NCBI GenBank assembly: GCA_016792845.1
Contig: JAEUKH010000035.1
Span: forward strand, 61,376-125,375
Length of the DNA stretch: 64,000 bases
Source of the DNA: Myxococcales bacterium
GTDB taxonomy: Bacteria; Myxococcota_A; Polyangia; Polyangiales; Ga0077539
Direction: 5' to 3'
Shown here piece by piece: positions 43,593-52,044 of this stretch; positions within the stretch are counted from its first letter, which is position 1; each line of letters starts with the position of its first letter. The notes beneath the pieces were generated by a model. The model was not told the DNA's origin. It did not search any database and was given only the letters and a program-made list of their open reading frames with translations. The translations under genes and the position numbers were made by a program.

Positions 43593-45146
43593 ATGAGCCG
43601 CCCTACTGAGATTGTGCCTCCGCTCGGTGACACCGCTGCCCCGGCGGGCCTGAAGCCCGTCGAGGTGGCCCTCTCGAACATGCCCACCGAGGCGCTCCCT
43701 TCGATCTCGGGGCCGGTCTCGATCGTGCCGTCTCAGGGCACCGCGGTGCCCTCGGTGACGCCTCCTCCGGCGGGGGTCGTCGCGGGGGCCTCGCCCGAGC
43801 CCGGGCATGACTTTCACGGCCTCAGGGTGCACAGCGTGCTCGGCGAGGGCGGCATGGGGGCGGCCTACCTCGCGAGCCACCCGGTCTTGCGGATGCCCCT
43901 GGTGATCAAGACCTTCAAGGCCGCTGCGCCCTCGCAGATTTTTCGAGAGGCTCACCTCGCCGCGCGGGTGCAGTCGGCGCAGGTGGTGAGCGTCCTCGAC
44001 GCCGGGGTCGAGCAAGATACGCCCTTCGTGGTGCAGCGCTACGTCGACGGCATCGACCTCGAGGAGCTGCTCAAGGCGCAGCAGGTGCTTGAGCGTAAGT
44101 TGCCGATCGACCTCGTGATTCGGCTGGTTCTCGACGTGGCCCAGGGGCTCCAGGCGATCCACCAGGCGGGGGTCGTGCACCGCGACGTCAAGCCCGCCAA
44201 CCTCTTCCTCTCGGGCGGGGGCAGCGCCCTCGTGGGTGACTTCGGCATCGCCGTCGAGCGCGCGAGCCACAAGGCCCACGAGCCCGTGATGGGCACGCCG
44301 CAGTTCATGGCGCCCGAGCAGTGGAGCCAGGGCCTCGTCGACCGCCGCACCGACCTCTACGCCCTCGGCGCCACGGCGCACCTCCTCTGCACCAACCACC
44401 CGCCGTTTCACGGCGAGAGCGCGCTCCAGCTCGGGGTGCTGCACGTCACCGAGCCGTACATCCCGCCCGCGGCCCGGGAGCCTCGCGAGGCGTACCTCTT
44501 CGCGGTGATCGAGCGGCTCTTGAAGAAGCGCGCCGACGAGCGCTTCGCGACCGCCGAAGAGGTGGCCCGGGCCCTGCGGGTGGTGGTCGAGGCGGGGCCG
44601 CGCTTTGTGCCCCACGATCGCAACCTCGCGAGCGTCGGGCCGATCAGCGTCGAGCTCCTCTGCGACGACCTCGCGCAGCAAGAGGCCGACGTGATCGTGA
44701 GCGCGGCAAACACGCTCCTTGTGATGGATCGCGGGGTGGCCCGCGCCATCCGCGAGGCCGGCGGCGACGAGATCGAAGAAGAGGCCGAGCAGGTGGCCGC
44801 GGCCCACGGCAAGATGCCCATGGGCGCCGTCGTGTGGACCGGCGCTGGCAAGCTCAAGGCGCGCTTCGTGGCCCACGCCATCGCGGCCCTCGACGGGGCC
44901 ATCTGCGTGCAGCGGGCGACGCTTCGGGTGCTCCTCGAAGCCGAGGCGCGGGGCTGCGCGACAGTGGCCCTTCCGGCCTTGGGCACGGGCGTGGGCGAGG
45001 TGCCCATGGCCCTCGGGGCGAAGCTGATGCTCGAAGCGTTTCGCACCTTTGCGATGCTCGCGCCGCGGCAGGTCAAGACCGTTCGGGTGGTCTTGCGCGA
45101 CGAGCCCGCCCGCGACGCCTGGCACGACGTCATGCACGCGATGTGA
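43593..45146 (+). CDS. Ser/Thr protein kinase-macrodomain fusion
   Basis: 517 aa. After a Pro/Ser/Val-rich stretch of about 70 residues comes a kinase domain: GEGGMG loop, K106, HRDVKPAN (H196-R197-D198), D216-F217-G218, PQFMAPEQ. From about residue 350 a macrodomain follows (SVELLCDDLAQQEADVIVSAANTLLVMDRGVARAI; N373 in the ADP-ribose-binding VSAAN; later the PALGTGVGEVP phosphate loop). Macrodomains bind or hydrolyse ADP-ribose, so this enzyme may link phosphorylation to ADP-ribose signals. No membrane helix: cytoplasmic. The PARG gene in the same window makes the substrate link attractive, though the two genes are 15 kb apart. Confidence 0.9.
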   Translation: MSRPTEIVPPLGDTAAPAGLKPVEVALSNMPTEALPSISGPVSIVPSQGTAVPSVTPPPAGVVAGASPEPGHDFHGLRVHSVLGEGGMGAAYLASHPVLRMPLVIKTFKAAAPSQIFREAHLAARVQSAQVVSVLDAGVEQDTPFVVQRYVDGIDLEELLKAQQVLERKLPIDLVIRLVLDVAQGLQAIHQAGVVHRDVKPANLFLSGGGSALVGDFGIAVERASHKAHEPVMGTPQFMAPEQWSQGLVDRRTDLYALGATAHLLCTNHPPFHGESALQLGVLHVTEPYIPPAAREPREAYLFAVIERLLKKRADERFATAEEVARALRVVVEAGPRFVPHDRNLASVGPISVELLCDDLAQQEADVIVSAANTLLVMDRGVARAIREAGGDEIEEEAEQVAAAHGKMPMGAVVWTGAGKLKARFVAHAIAALDGAICVQRATLRVLLEAEARGCATVALPALGTGVGEVPMALGAKLMLEAFRTFAMLAPRQVKTVRVVLRDEPARDAWHDVMHAM

Positions 45147-45159
45147 GGGTCGGCGGCGG

Positions 45160-45795
45160 TCAGCGCCCCTGACGCTTCGGGCGCGCCGCGTCGGCCGCTT
45201 CGTCAACCGCGGCTTCGGCCTCGACGCGCGGCGACACGGCGGCCTCGTCGGCGATGCGCACCCCGCCCGTCGCCGAGGCCCGCGCGAGGGTGATGGCCGA
45301 GGCCATCGCGGCCGGGTCTTCGCAGGTCACCACCACGGTTTGGGGCCGACCCTTGTCGTCGCGGTACACCACCCGAACCGCCCCCTCGCCGCCCGGCACA
45401 CTGTACGCCCGCGCCTTTTCGAGCAGAGAGTAGCGCACGCCCCAGCCCCCGAAGCGCCGCCAATCGTAGGGCTCTGCGGTGGCCGACTCGATCGCGCTCA
45501 CGGCGATCTTGGGCCCCAAAAAGCCGTACTGAATGTGCAACACCTCGCGGGTCAAGACCACCCGCAGGTGCGACAAGAGCAGCACCGCCAAGAGCGCCAC
45601 CGGCAGCGTAAGGAGCGGCGCGAGCGAGTGCGCCAGCACCGCCGACAACAGCTGAATCACCGGGATCGACAGCATCACCGCGAAGAACCAGTTGGGCATC
45701 CGCTGCTTCGAGCGCGCCAGCACCGGGCCGCCGCCCATGTAGTTCGCCTCGTAGTCGTCGCGGGTCGAGAGCGGCCGGTCGTCTTCGTCTGCCAT
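45160..45795 (-). CDS. small membrane protein, PH/DUF-like
   Basis: 211 aa from the ATG at MADEDDRPL; an upstream start would add 10 unconserved residues. Two close helices (FFAVMLSIPVIQLLSAVLA; LLTLPVALLAVLLLSHL) are followed by a soluble region with ESATAEPYDWRRFGGWGVRYSL. That arrangement is typical of membrane proteins with a bacterial PH-like domain (LHIQYGFLGPKIAVSAIE). The C-terminal 40 residues are Ala/Glu-rich and disordered. Convergent with the kinase-macro gene. Function unknown. Confidence 0.7.
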   Translation of the reverse strand: MADEDDRPLSTRDDYEANYMGGGPVLARSKQRMPNWFFAVMLSIPVIQLLSAVLAHSLAPLLTLPVALLAVLLLSHLRVVLTREVLHIQYGFLGPKIAVSAIESATAEPYDWRRFGGWGVRYSLLEKARAYSVPGGEGAVRVVYRDDKGRPQTVVVTCEDPAAMASAITLARASATGGVRIADEAAVSPRVEAEAAVDEAADAARPKRQGR

Positions 45796-45908
45796 CAGCC
45801 CACTCCATAGGCCCCTTGGAAGCACATTTCAAAGACCTTCGGGCCCGTGACAGGGTATGTCAAACATCGCCTTGCGGGGGGGCCCCGGGGGGCCCAAATC
45901 TAACCCCT

Positions 45909-47732
45909 ATGGACGCTCAACATGCCCTCCCCTTCCCCCTCCCGGCGAACGACGGTTTTGCGCTGCCGCGACCCTCAGACCGCGTGATCCGCGGGTACGT
46001 CGGGGCGCGCAACTTCGACAAGGCCGTGGTCTACCACGCTTGGGGCGCGGTCTTTCGCGGGCGCCGCGAGGGTCCGGTGATCCACGCCCGCTGCGAGGGG
46101 AGCGGCCACGAGGTCTACCGGGTGCGGGTGGCCTTCGACGCCCAGGCCCTCGTGAGCGCGCACTGCTCGTGCCCGGTCGGCGACGAGGGGCGCTGCAAGC
46201 ACGTCGGCGCGACGCTCCTCGCGTGGTCTCACCGGCCCGACGAGTTCGTGCCCACGGGCAGCCTCTCTCAGACCGTCGAGCGCCTCTCGCTGACGCAGCT
46301 CCGCGCCCTGGTGCTTCGGCTTCTGGCCATCGACCCGACCTTCGCGCCGAGCATCGAAGCGCTCTTGCCCGAGGCCCTCGACGCGCACCGCGAGGCCACC
46401 CCGCGGGGGGCCATCCTCCAGCGCGCGAGCGAGATCTTTCGGCGACGCAGCGACACCGCAGCGAGCGGTGCGGGGCGCGCCGCGGCCATCGCGGGCGAGC
46501 TCCGCGCCTTGGCCGTCGAGGGGCTCCACCGGGTCGGCGACGACCGCGCGGCGCAGGCCCAGGTGCACGCGCAGCTCGCCGAGGCGGTGCTCGGTCGGTG
46601 GCGCAAATTCGGCGACGAGGGCGCGACCCTCTTGCAGTTTGCGCGGGCCGAGATCGAAGCCCTCGGCGAGAGCCTCGGGGCGCTCTCTGAGGCCGACCCG
46701 GGGCGCCTCGCGGGGCTCCGCGCGCTCATGACCCTCTACCGCTTCGACATCGAACAGGGGCCGGCGATGGGGCCCCTCGCGAGCCCCGGGGCGCTGAGCC
46801 TGCGGGTCTTCACCGAGGTCGCCACCGAGGCCGAGCGACGCCAGTTCGCGGCGCTCCTGACCGACCTCGTCGAGCGCAGCGACGACTGGAGCCGGGTCTG
46901 CTGGTCGCGGGCGCGGCTCACCCTCGAAGAGGGCCTCGTCGACGACGCCGAGTGGTTCGCGGCCTGCGAGGCCGCAGGGCGCTGGGGCCTCGTGGCGCAG
47001 CGGCACGCCCGGCGCGGCGACGCGGCGCTGGCCCTCAGCGCGTTTGAACAGACCCCTGGCTACGAGCTCATCGAGACCGCCGAGCGGCTCGCGGGCCTCG
47101 GCCTCGGCGACGCCGTCGAGGCGAGCCTCGGCGCCCGCACCGAGAGGCTCGCCGAGGCGACCCGGGCGGCGGTCGGGCAGTGGCTCAAGGCCCGCGCGGC
47201 GGCCCGAAACGACGCCGAAGCGAGCCTCGAAGTCGACGTCTCGCTCTTTCGCGCCCACCCGAGCCGCGAGGGCTACGACAACCTCAAGCAACGGAGCGAG
47301 GCCCAGGGGCTTTGGGCCGCGCTGAGGCCGCGGCTTCACGAGGCCCTGGCCGAGCGCGGGCACCCCTTGGCGGTCGAGGTGCTGCTCAGCGAGGGCGCGC
47401 CCCTCGCGGCGGCCGAGGCGGTGGCGCAGATGACGGGCCGCGGGCAGAGCCTGATTACCTTGCGAAATCAAGTGCTTGACGCCCTCGGCGGTGAGGCCCC
47501 CGCGCTTCAGCTGACCTTGCTTGAGGCGCAGTGCGAGCAGCTCGCCGCGACCGGCGGGCGCAACGCGTACCGCGAGGTGGCGCGGGCGATGGCGCGGCGA
47601 GAGAGCCTCCGGGCGACCCTCGGGGCGGGCGACGAAGACGGGTGGGCGGTGGCGTTCAGAGCGCGGCACGCGCGGCGGGCGGCGCTGGTCGCGGAGCTCG
47701 ACCTGCACTTTGGCGTGGCGCGAACGGGTTGA
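45909..47732 (+). CDS. SWIM zinc-finger protein
   Basis: 607 aa from the ATG at MDAQHALPF. The SWIM finger is C86-x-C88-x7-C96-x-H98 (CSCPVGDEGRCKH), preceded by the usual beta strands. The remaining 500 residues are helical and Ala/Leu/Arg-rich with TPR-like spacing. SWIM proteins bind DNA or proteins; in bacteria they often sit next to SNF2 helicases, but none is seen here. An XPB-type helicase lies a few kilobases to the right on the other strand. Confidence 0.8.
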   Translation: MDAQHALPFPLPANDGFALPRPSDRVIRGYVGARNFDKAVVYHAWGAVFRGRREGPVIHARCEGSGHEVYRVRVAFDAQALVSAHCSCPVGDEGRCKHVGATLLAWSHRPDEFVPTGSLSQTVERLSLTQLRALVLRLLAIDPTFAPSIEALLPEALDAHREATPRGAILQRASEIFRRRSDTAASGAGRAAAIAGELRALAVEGLHRVGDDRAAQAQVHAQLAEAVLGRWRKFGDEGATLLQFARAEIEALGESLGALSEADPGRLAGLRALMTLYRFDIEQGPAMGPLASPGALSLRVFTEVATEAERRQFAALLTDLVERSDDWSRVCWSRARLTLEEGLVDDAEWFAACEAAGRWGLVAQRHARRGDAALALSAFEQTPGYELIETAERLAGLGLGDAVEASLGARTERLAEATRAAVGQWLKARAAARNDAEASLEVDVSLFRAHPSREGYDNLKQRSEAQGLWAALRPRLHEALAERGHPLAVEVLLSEGAPLAAAEAVAQMTGRGQSLITLRNQVLDALGGEAPALQLTLLEAQCEQLAATGGRNAYREVARAMARRESLRATLGAGDEDGWAVAFRARHARRAALVAELDLHFGVARTG

Positions 47733-47777
47733 CAAGGTGCCCGGTGTGCACCGAAGGTGCGCGCGAAGGTGCGCCGA

Positions 47778-48512
47778 ATGACGTTGTTGGCTCGGGTTTC
47801 GCGATGGGTTCTGGGTGGGGCTTTGGTGGCGGCGCTGGGCTGCTCGAACGCCCCGAGTACGCCTGCCACCGACGCGGGCGAAGATGTCGAGAAGCGCGAC
47901 GTGCCCGTGTTCGTGGGCCCGGGCTCGCTCACCGTCACATGGACCATCAACGGCATGCCGCCCACCGCCGAGCGCTGCGCCGAGGTGATGGCCACCACGG
48001 TCGAGATGAGCAGCCCCGATTTTTCGGCCCAACGGAGCGACTACCCCTGCACCCAAGGGATGGTGAACTTCCCCATGGCGAACTCGGGGCAATACGGGCT
48101 CACGACCATCCTGAAGGGCGCCGCGGGTTCGGTGTACGCGTACGAGCTCCCGGTCACCGTCGAGTCGGGCGGTACGGCCACGGCCAACATCGACTTCTCA
48201 CCGCCCGGTCGCGCCCGCATCCGGTGGACCATCAACGGCGAGCGCCCGAGCGCCGAGCTCTGCACCTCGGTCTCGGGCACCGTGGTCGGCATCAGCATCG
48301 GCTCGCGCTTGATGAACCTCGGCGCGAACTGCCAGGCGGGCACCTTCCTCTCGAACACGCTCCAGCCTGGCGAGTACAACGTCAGGGCGCAGCTCATCAA
48401 TCAGCCCGCGCGGATGCTCCTCAACGAGCAGACCGCGCGGGTGACGGTGCCCGCGGCCACCACCGGCGAGGTGACCGTCGACTTCACCGCCCGGGTCACG
48501 ATGATGCCGTAG
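47778..48512 (+). CDS. predicted lipoprotein with duplicated domain
   Basis: 244 aa. The signal (VSRWVLGGALVAALGC) ends in a lipobox at Cys22. After a Thr/Asp linker, two similar modules of about 90 residues start with SLTVTWTINGMPPTAERC and ARIRWTINGERPSAELC, each with a second Cys about 30-38 residues later (a likely disulphide). This is an internal duplication of a small beta-sandwich. Function unknown; GTG 21 bases upstream is an alternative start but would move the signal. Confidence 0.75.
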   Translation: MTLLARVSRWVLGGALVAALGCSNAPSTPATDAGEDVEKRDVPVFVGPGSLTVTWTINGMPPTAERCAEVMATTVEMSSPDFSAQRSDYPCTQGMVNFPMANSGQYGLTTILKGAAGSVYAYELPVTVESGGTATANIDFSPPGRARIRWTINGERPSAELCTSVSGTVVGISIGSRLMNLGANCQAGTFLSNTLQPGEYNVRAQLINQPARMLLNEQTARVTVPAATTGEVTVDFTARVTMMP

Positions 48513-49797
48513 GCTTGGCCCGCGGTTTTCGCTTCTTTTCAGGGCTCTTGGCGCGCTCCCTCTCGTCGGCCTTCGGGGTCCGCGTGGCCACCATTTCGAG
48601 CCGCGCGATGAGCTCCCGGGCCACGATGGTGTCGCGGTAGTACATCATCTCGCCGGGCAGGGTTTCGAGCGCCTCTTCTTCGCCCCGGAGCCGCCAAGGC
48701 ACCAGCGTTACAAGGTTTTTCGGCGCCCATTCGCGCAAGAGCGCGATGCGATTTTCGAGGGTCTCGCGGCGCCAGAAGCCCATGAGGTCGACCCAGGCGA
48801 CGCGCCCGTCGTCGTGCTCGGCGGCGTACTCTGGCACGAGCACGCCGCGGCCGCCGAGGTCGAAGAGGGCGGCCTTCCGTACGAGCCTCCAGCCGTTGCC
48901 GACCTCGGCCATTCGGGCTTCGAGCCAGGCCTCCTCGCGGGTCACGTAGACCCCCGTGTCGGGGTAGTACGAGCGCAGCCCGTCGGCGCTGCTCAGTTGC
49001 AAGGTGACGGGCCTTCGCTCGCGCCCCCAGAGCAGCGAGGCCTCGGCGCGCCAGCCCTCGGAGAGCGCCAGCGCGGGCAGAAACGACGCGAGCTGGAGGC
49101 CGTACTTCTGCGAGAGCTGCAAGACCGAGAGGGGCCCGTCGAGGTGCACGGTGTAGCCCGCCTCGGCGCTGCCGTTCACGGTGTGCATCAGGCGGTAGAA
49201 CTTGATGTACCGAAAGAGCTGCCGGAGGCGCGCGGGGTCGCGGGCGCTCAGCGTGAGGGTGAGCGAGCTCGCGCGGAGCAGCGCCGACTGCGCGAGGGCG
49301 AGGTTGTAACGCTCCAGCAGACCCACCGGCGTAAAGTCTGCGACGGCCCCGAGGATGGCCTCGTCTTTCAGGTCGGCGTACATCGCGCGGGTCACGGCCT
49401 CGGGGGCCATCTGGTGCGCGGCGGCCACCCGGGCGATGACCTCGTCGCGGGTCACGGGGTGCATCGTGTCGGCCACCAGCACGGGCGGAAAGTGCTTCGC
49501 GCTCTCGGCGAAGAGCGCCTCGCGCAAGACCTCGGGCGGCACCGGAGATTCGAGCTGCCAGGTGGCCTTGTCGTCGACGAGCTTGGCGAGGCCACGGTGC
49601 AGCAAGAAGTCGGTGCCCTCGCCCTGGAGCGTCTCAAGCGCTTGTTCGAGGGCCTCGCGGCGCTGCCCGACGTGGGCCGCGTAGGTCGCGAGGATCTGCG
49701 CGGCGAGGTCGCGGTGGGCCTCGTCGTCGGTGTCGATGTACCGAAGCTTGAGGGCGCCCTTGAGCACCCGGGCCCGCACGAGGTCATCGGTAAGCAT
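48496..49797 (-). CDS. Bax1-type nuclease (DUF790), XPB partner
   Basis: 433 aa from the ATG at MLTDDLVRARVL. The N-terminal part matches the DUF790 pattern (KLRYIDTDDEAHRDLAAQIL; FLLHRGLAKLVDDK). The C-terminal nuclease part has FDLGGRGVLVPEYA, then VAWVDLMGFWRRETLENRIALL and, near the end, PGEMMYYRDTIVARELIA. Archaeal Bax1 binds XPB helicase and cuts DNA bubbles in nucleotide excision repair. The gene overlaps the 3' end of the helicase gene by 14 bp, so the pair is translationally coupled. It ends in a Lys/Arg-rich tail that overlaps the convergent lipoprotein gene by 17 bp. Confidence 0.85.
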   Translation of the reverse strand: MLTDDLVRARVLKGALKLRYIDTDDEAHRDLAAQILATYAAHVGQRREALEQALETLQGEGTDFLLHRGLAKLVDDKATWQLESPVPPEVLREALFAESAKHFPPVLVADTMHPVTRDEVIARVAAAHQMAPEAVTRAMYADLKDEAILGAVADFTPVGLLERYNLALAQSALLRASSLTLTLSARDPARLRQLFRYIKFYRLMHTVNGSAEAGYTVHLDGPLSVLQLSQKYGLQLASFLPALALSEGWRAEASLLWGRERRPVTLQLSSADGLRSYYPDTGVYVTREEAWLEARMAEVGNGWRLVRKAALFDLGGRGVLVPEYAAEHDDGRVAWVDLMGFWRRETLENRIALLREWAPKNLVTLVPWRLRGEEEALETLPGEMMYYRDTIVARELIARLEMVATRTPKADERERAKSPEKKRKPRAKPTASS

Positions 49798-51166
49798 CGT
49801 GCTCGCGCCTCCGGTCGCTCTGCCGCTCTTCGACGGTGCCGCGGGTGATGACCTCGTAGAGGAGGGCCCGCTTGCCCTCCTGGCGGCGCAAAATGCGGCC
49901 GAGGCGCTGGACGTGCTCTCGCACGCTGGCGGTGCCCGAGAGCACGACGGCGACGTTGGCGGCGGGCACGTTGACACCCTCGTTCAAGACCCTCGAGGTC
50001 ACCAGGCAGGGGTACGCGCCGGCGTTGAAGCGTTCGAGGCTCTGGCGGCGCTCTTTGAGGTCGGTCTGATGCGTAATCGCGGGGATGAGGAAGGCCCGCG
50101 AGATACGATAGACGGTGTCGTTGTCGTTGGTGAAGATGATGGTGCGGTCGCGGGCGTGCTGCCGCAAGAGCCCTTCGAGCACCACGAGCTTGCCCTGCGA
50201 CGCGAGCGAGATTTGCTTCTGTTCGCGGTACGCCATGAAGGCCCTGCGCCCCTCGGCGGAGCGCGACGAGACCTGAATGAAGCGCCGCCACCCGTCGGGC
50301 TGCGCCATGTTGATGCGCTCGCTCACGAGGAAGTCTTTGTAGAGACCGCGGGCCTCGGCGTAGCGCTCGGCCTCGGCCTCGGTGAGGTCGGTGAACACCG
50401 TCTCGACGTCGTACTCGGCCAGGTACTCGCCCGCGAGGTCTTTGATGCCGCGGGCGTAGACCACCGGGCCGACGCGCTCGTCGAGGAGCGCCTCGCGACC
50501 GTCGCTGCGCTCCAAGGTGGCCGTGAGGCCGAGCCTGAAGGGGGCCAGCGAGAGCTCGGCCGAGAGAAGAAAGGTCGGGCTCGGGAGGTGATGAACCTCG
50601 TCGAAGATCAAGAGCCCCCAGCGGTTGCCGTGGCGCTCCATGTGCAGGGCCGCCGAGTCGTAGGTGGCCACGGTGATGTCGCGGGGCTCGTGGTAGCCGC
50701 CGCCGAGGAGGCCCACCTCGCAGCCGAAGGCCGTGTGGAGCACCTCGTACCATTGGTTCATCAGGTCGAGGGTGGGCGCGACCACGAGGGTGCTTCGTTG
50801 GGCTTCGCACATCGCGAGCTCGGCCACGTAGCTCTTGCCCGCGCCGGTGGGGAGCACCACCACGCCCCGCATGCCCCGGGTCTTCCAGCACGCGACGGCG
50901 TCGCGCTGGTGCTCGAAGGCGGCCCGGGCGGCCCGCTGGGTGAGCGCCAGGGTCGTGTACTTTCGTGTGGTGTCTTCGAGCTCGAAGGCCCCCGCGCGGC
51001 TCTGCCGTACGAGGGTCGTGAGCGCCTCGCGGTAGCGCCACGCGGGGCCGCGCCAGCAGAGCACCCGGGCGTCCCACACGAAGCCCGGCGCGGGGGGCTC
51101 GGGGCCCGCCTCGATGCCCACCAACACCAGAGTGCCAGCCTCGAACGAGAGCGCCACACGTCGCAT
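49784..51166 (-). CDS. XPB-like superfamily 2 DNA helicase
   Basis: 460 aa from the ATG at MRRVALSF. The N-terminal domain (to about 110) has FVWDARVLCWRGPAWRY, the XPB damage-recognition-like domain. Helicase motifs are Walker A PTGAGKS, DEVHH box, LTATLERSD (the RED-motif place) and motif VI HVQRLGRILRRQEGKRA. Typical XPB has RED where this reads RSD. It is shorter than human XPB and near archaeal length. Paired with Bax1 it forms an excision-repair-like unwinding and cutting machine, uncommon in bacteria that also have UvrABC. Confidence 0.9.
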   Translation of the reverse strand: MRRVALSFEAGTLVLVGIEAGPEPPAPGFVWDARVLCWRGPAWRYREALTTLVRQSRAGAFELEDTTRKYTTLALTQRAARAAFEHQRDAVACWKTRGMRGVVVLPTGAGKSYVAELAMCEAQRSTLVVAPTLDLMNQWYEVLHTAFGCEVGLLGGGYHEPRDITVATYDSAALHMERHGNRWGLLIFDEVHHLPSPTFLLSAELSLAPFRLGLTATLERSDGREALLDERVGPVVYARGIKDLAGEYLAEYDVETVFTDLTEAEAERYAEARGLYKDFLVSERINMAQPDGWRRFIQVSSRSAEGRRAFMAYREQKQISLASQGKLVVLEGLLRQHARDRTIIFTNDNDTVYRISRAFLIPAITHQTDLKERRQSLERFNAGAYPCLVTSRVLNEGVNVPAANVAVVLSGTASVREHVQRLGRILRRQEGKRALLYEVITRGTVEERQSDRRREHDAYR

Positions 51167-51291
51167 CGCCGGGTCTCGTACCGTTTGCGCGCCCCGGGGG
51201 CAATCTGCGCGACGCGGGGCAACGTAGGGTGCTACAAACACAGCGCTCGATCGATGCGGCTTCGCGCGCAGCGCCCCATTGCACCACCGTC

Positions 51292-52044
51292 ATGACCGAC
51301 GCACCAGAGCTCGAAGACATCGTAGAAAGGCTCCTCGCGGGCACCCCCGTCCGGGTGCTCGAGGGTCTCTACGGCGCCGTCGCCGGGGGTCGCGAGGCCC
51401 TCGACGCGGCCCGCGAAACCCTTGGGCTCGTGGGCGCCTCGGTGACCCCGGTCGCGCCCTCCGAGGGTTTGCGCGGGCGGCTCGCGGCGCACCTCTCGGC
51501 CAACCCGCTCCGCGCGCCGCGACGCGCCCTGGTGGTGGTCGACATGCTGGTCGATTACCTCACCCCCGGCCGCGCGCTCTTTCAGCCTCGGGCCGCCGCC
51601 ATCGTCGACGCCCTTGAGGCCCGCCTCGCGGCCGCGCGTCGTTCGGGCGAGCCCGTGATCTACCTAGTCGACCATCACCCCGAGGGCGACCCCGAGCTCG
51701 AGGTCTGGCCGCACCACAACAACGCCGAAGACCCGGCCTCGCAGGTCTGGCCGAGCCTCGCGCCGGGCCCCGGCGACACCCTGGTGACCCACCGGGCGTA
51801 CTCGGGCTTCTTCGAGACCACCCTCGACGCCACGCTCCGCGCGATGGCGGTCGACACCCTTGAGCTGACGGGCTGTCTCACCGAGCTTCAGCTCTTTGTC
51901 ACGGCCACCGACGCGCTGCAGCGCGGCTTCAGGGTCGAGCTGCCGCCGCGGCTCCAGGCGGGGTCGAGCCCGGTGGCTGAGCAGGTGGCGCTGACGGTGC
52001 TGTCGGCGATGCCTCCGGTGGCGCCGTTCGAGGGCCCGCGCTGA
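51292..52044 (+). CDS. isochorismatase-fold hydrolase
   Basis: 250 aa. After an N-terminal helical part of about 75 residues comes the isochorismatase fold: ALVVVDMLVDYL (acid), THRAYSGFFETTLD, and LELTGCLTELQLF (nucleophilic Cys). At the place of the conserved Lys, four residues before the Ser of Y-S-G-F, a His is found, so the triad may be altered. Substrates of the family include isochorismate, nicotinamide and N-carbamoyl compounds; the one here is unknown. The last 116 bp overlap the convergent phosphodiesterase gene. Confidence 0.82.
   Translation: MTDAPELEDIVERLLAGTPVRVLEGLYGAVAGGREALDAARETLGLVGASVTPVAPSEGLRGRLAAHLSANPLRAPRRALVVVDMLVDYLTPGRALFQPRAAAIVDALEARLAAARRSGEPVIYLVDHHPEGDPELEVWPHHNNAEDPASQVWPSLAPGPGDTLVTHRAYSGFFETTLDATLRAMAVDTLELTGCLTELQLFVTATDALQRGFRVELPPRLQAGSSPVAEQVALTVLSAMPPVAPFEGPR

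Noticed and set aside
42993..45206. 737-codon open frame antisense to the kinase-macrodomain gene
   Set aside because: Shadow of the kinase-macrodomain protein, whose catalytic residues are all present on the plus strand.
45975..48092. 705-codon open frame antisense to the SWIM protein
   Set aside because: The plus strand has the intact SWIM finger and normal codon use; the antisense has no domain.
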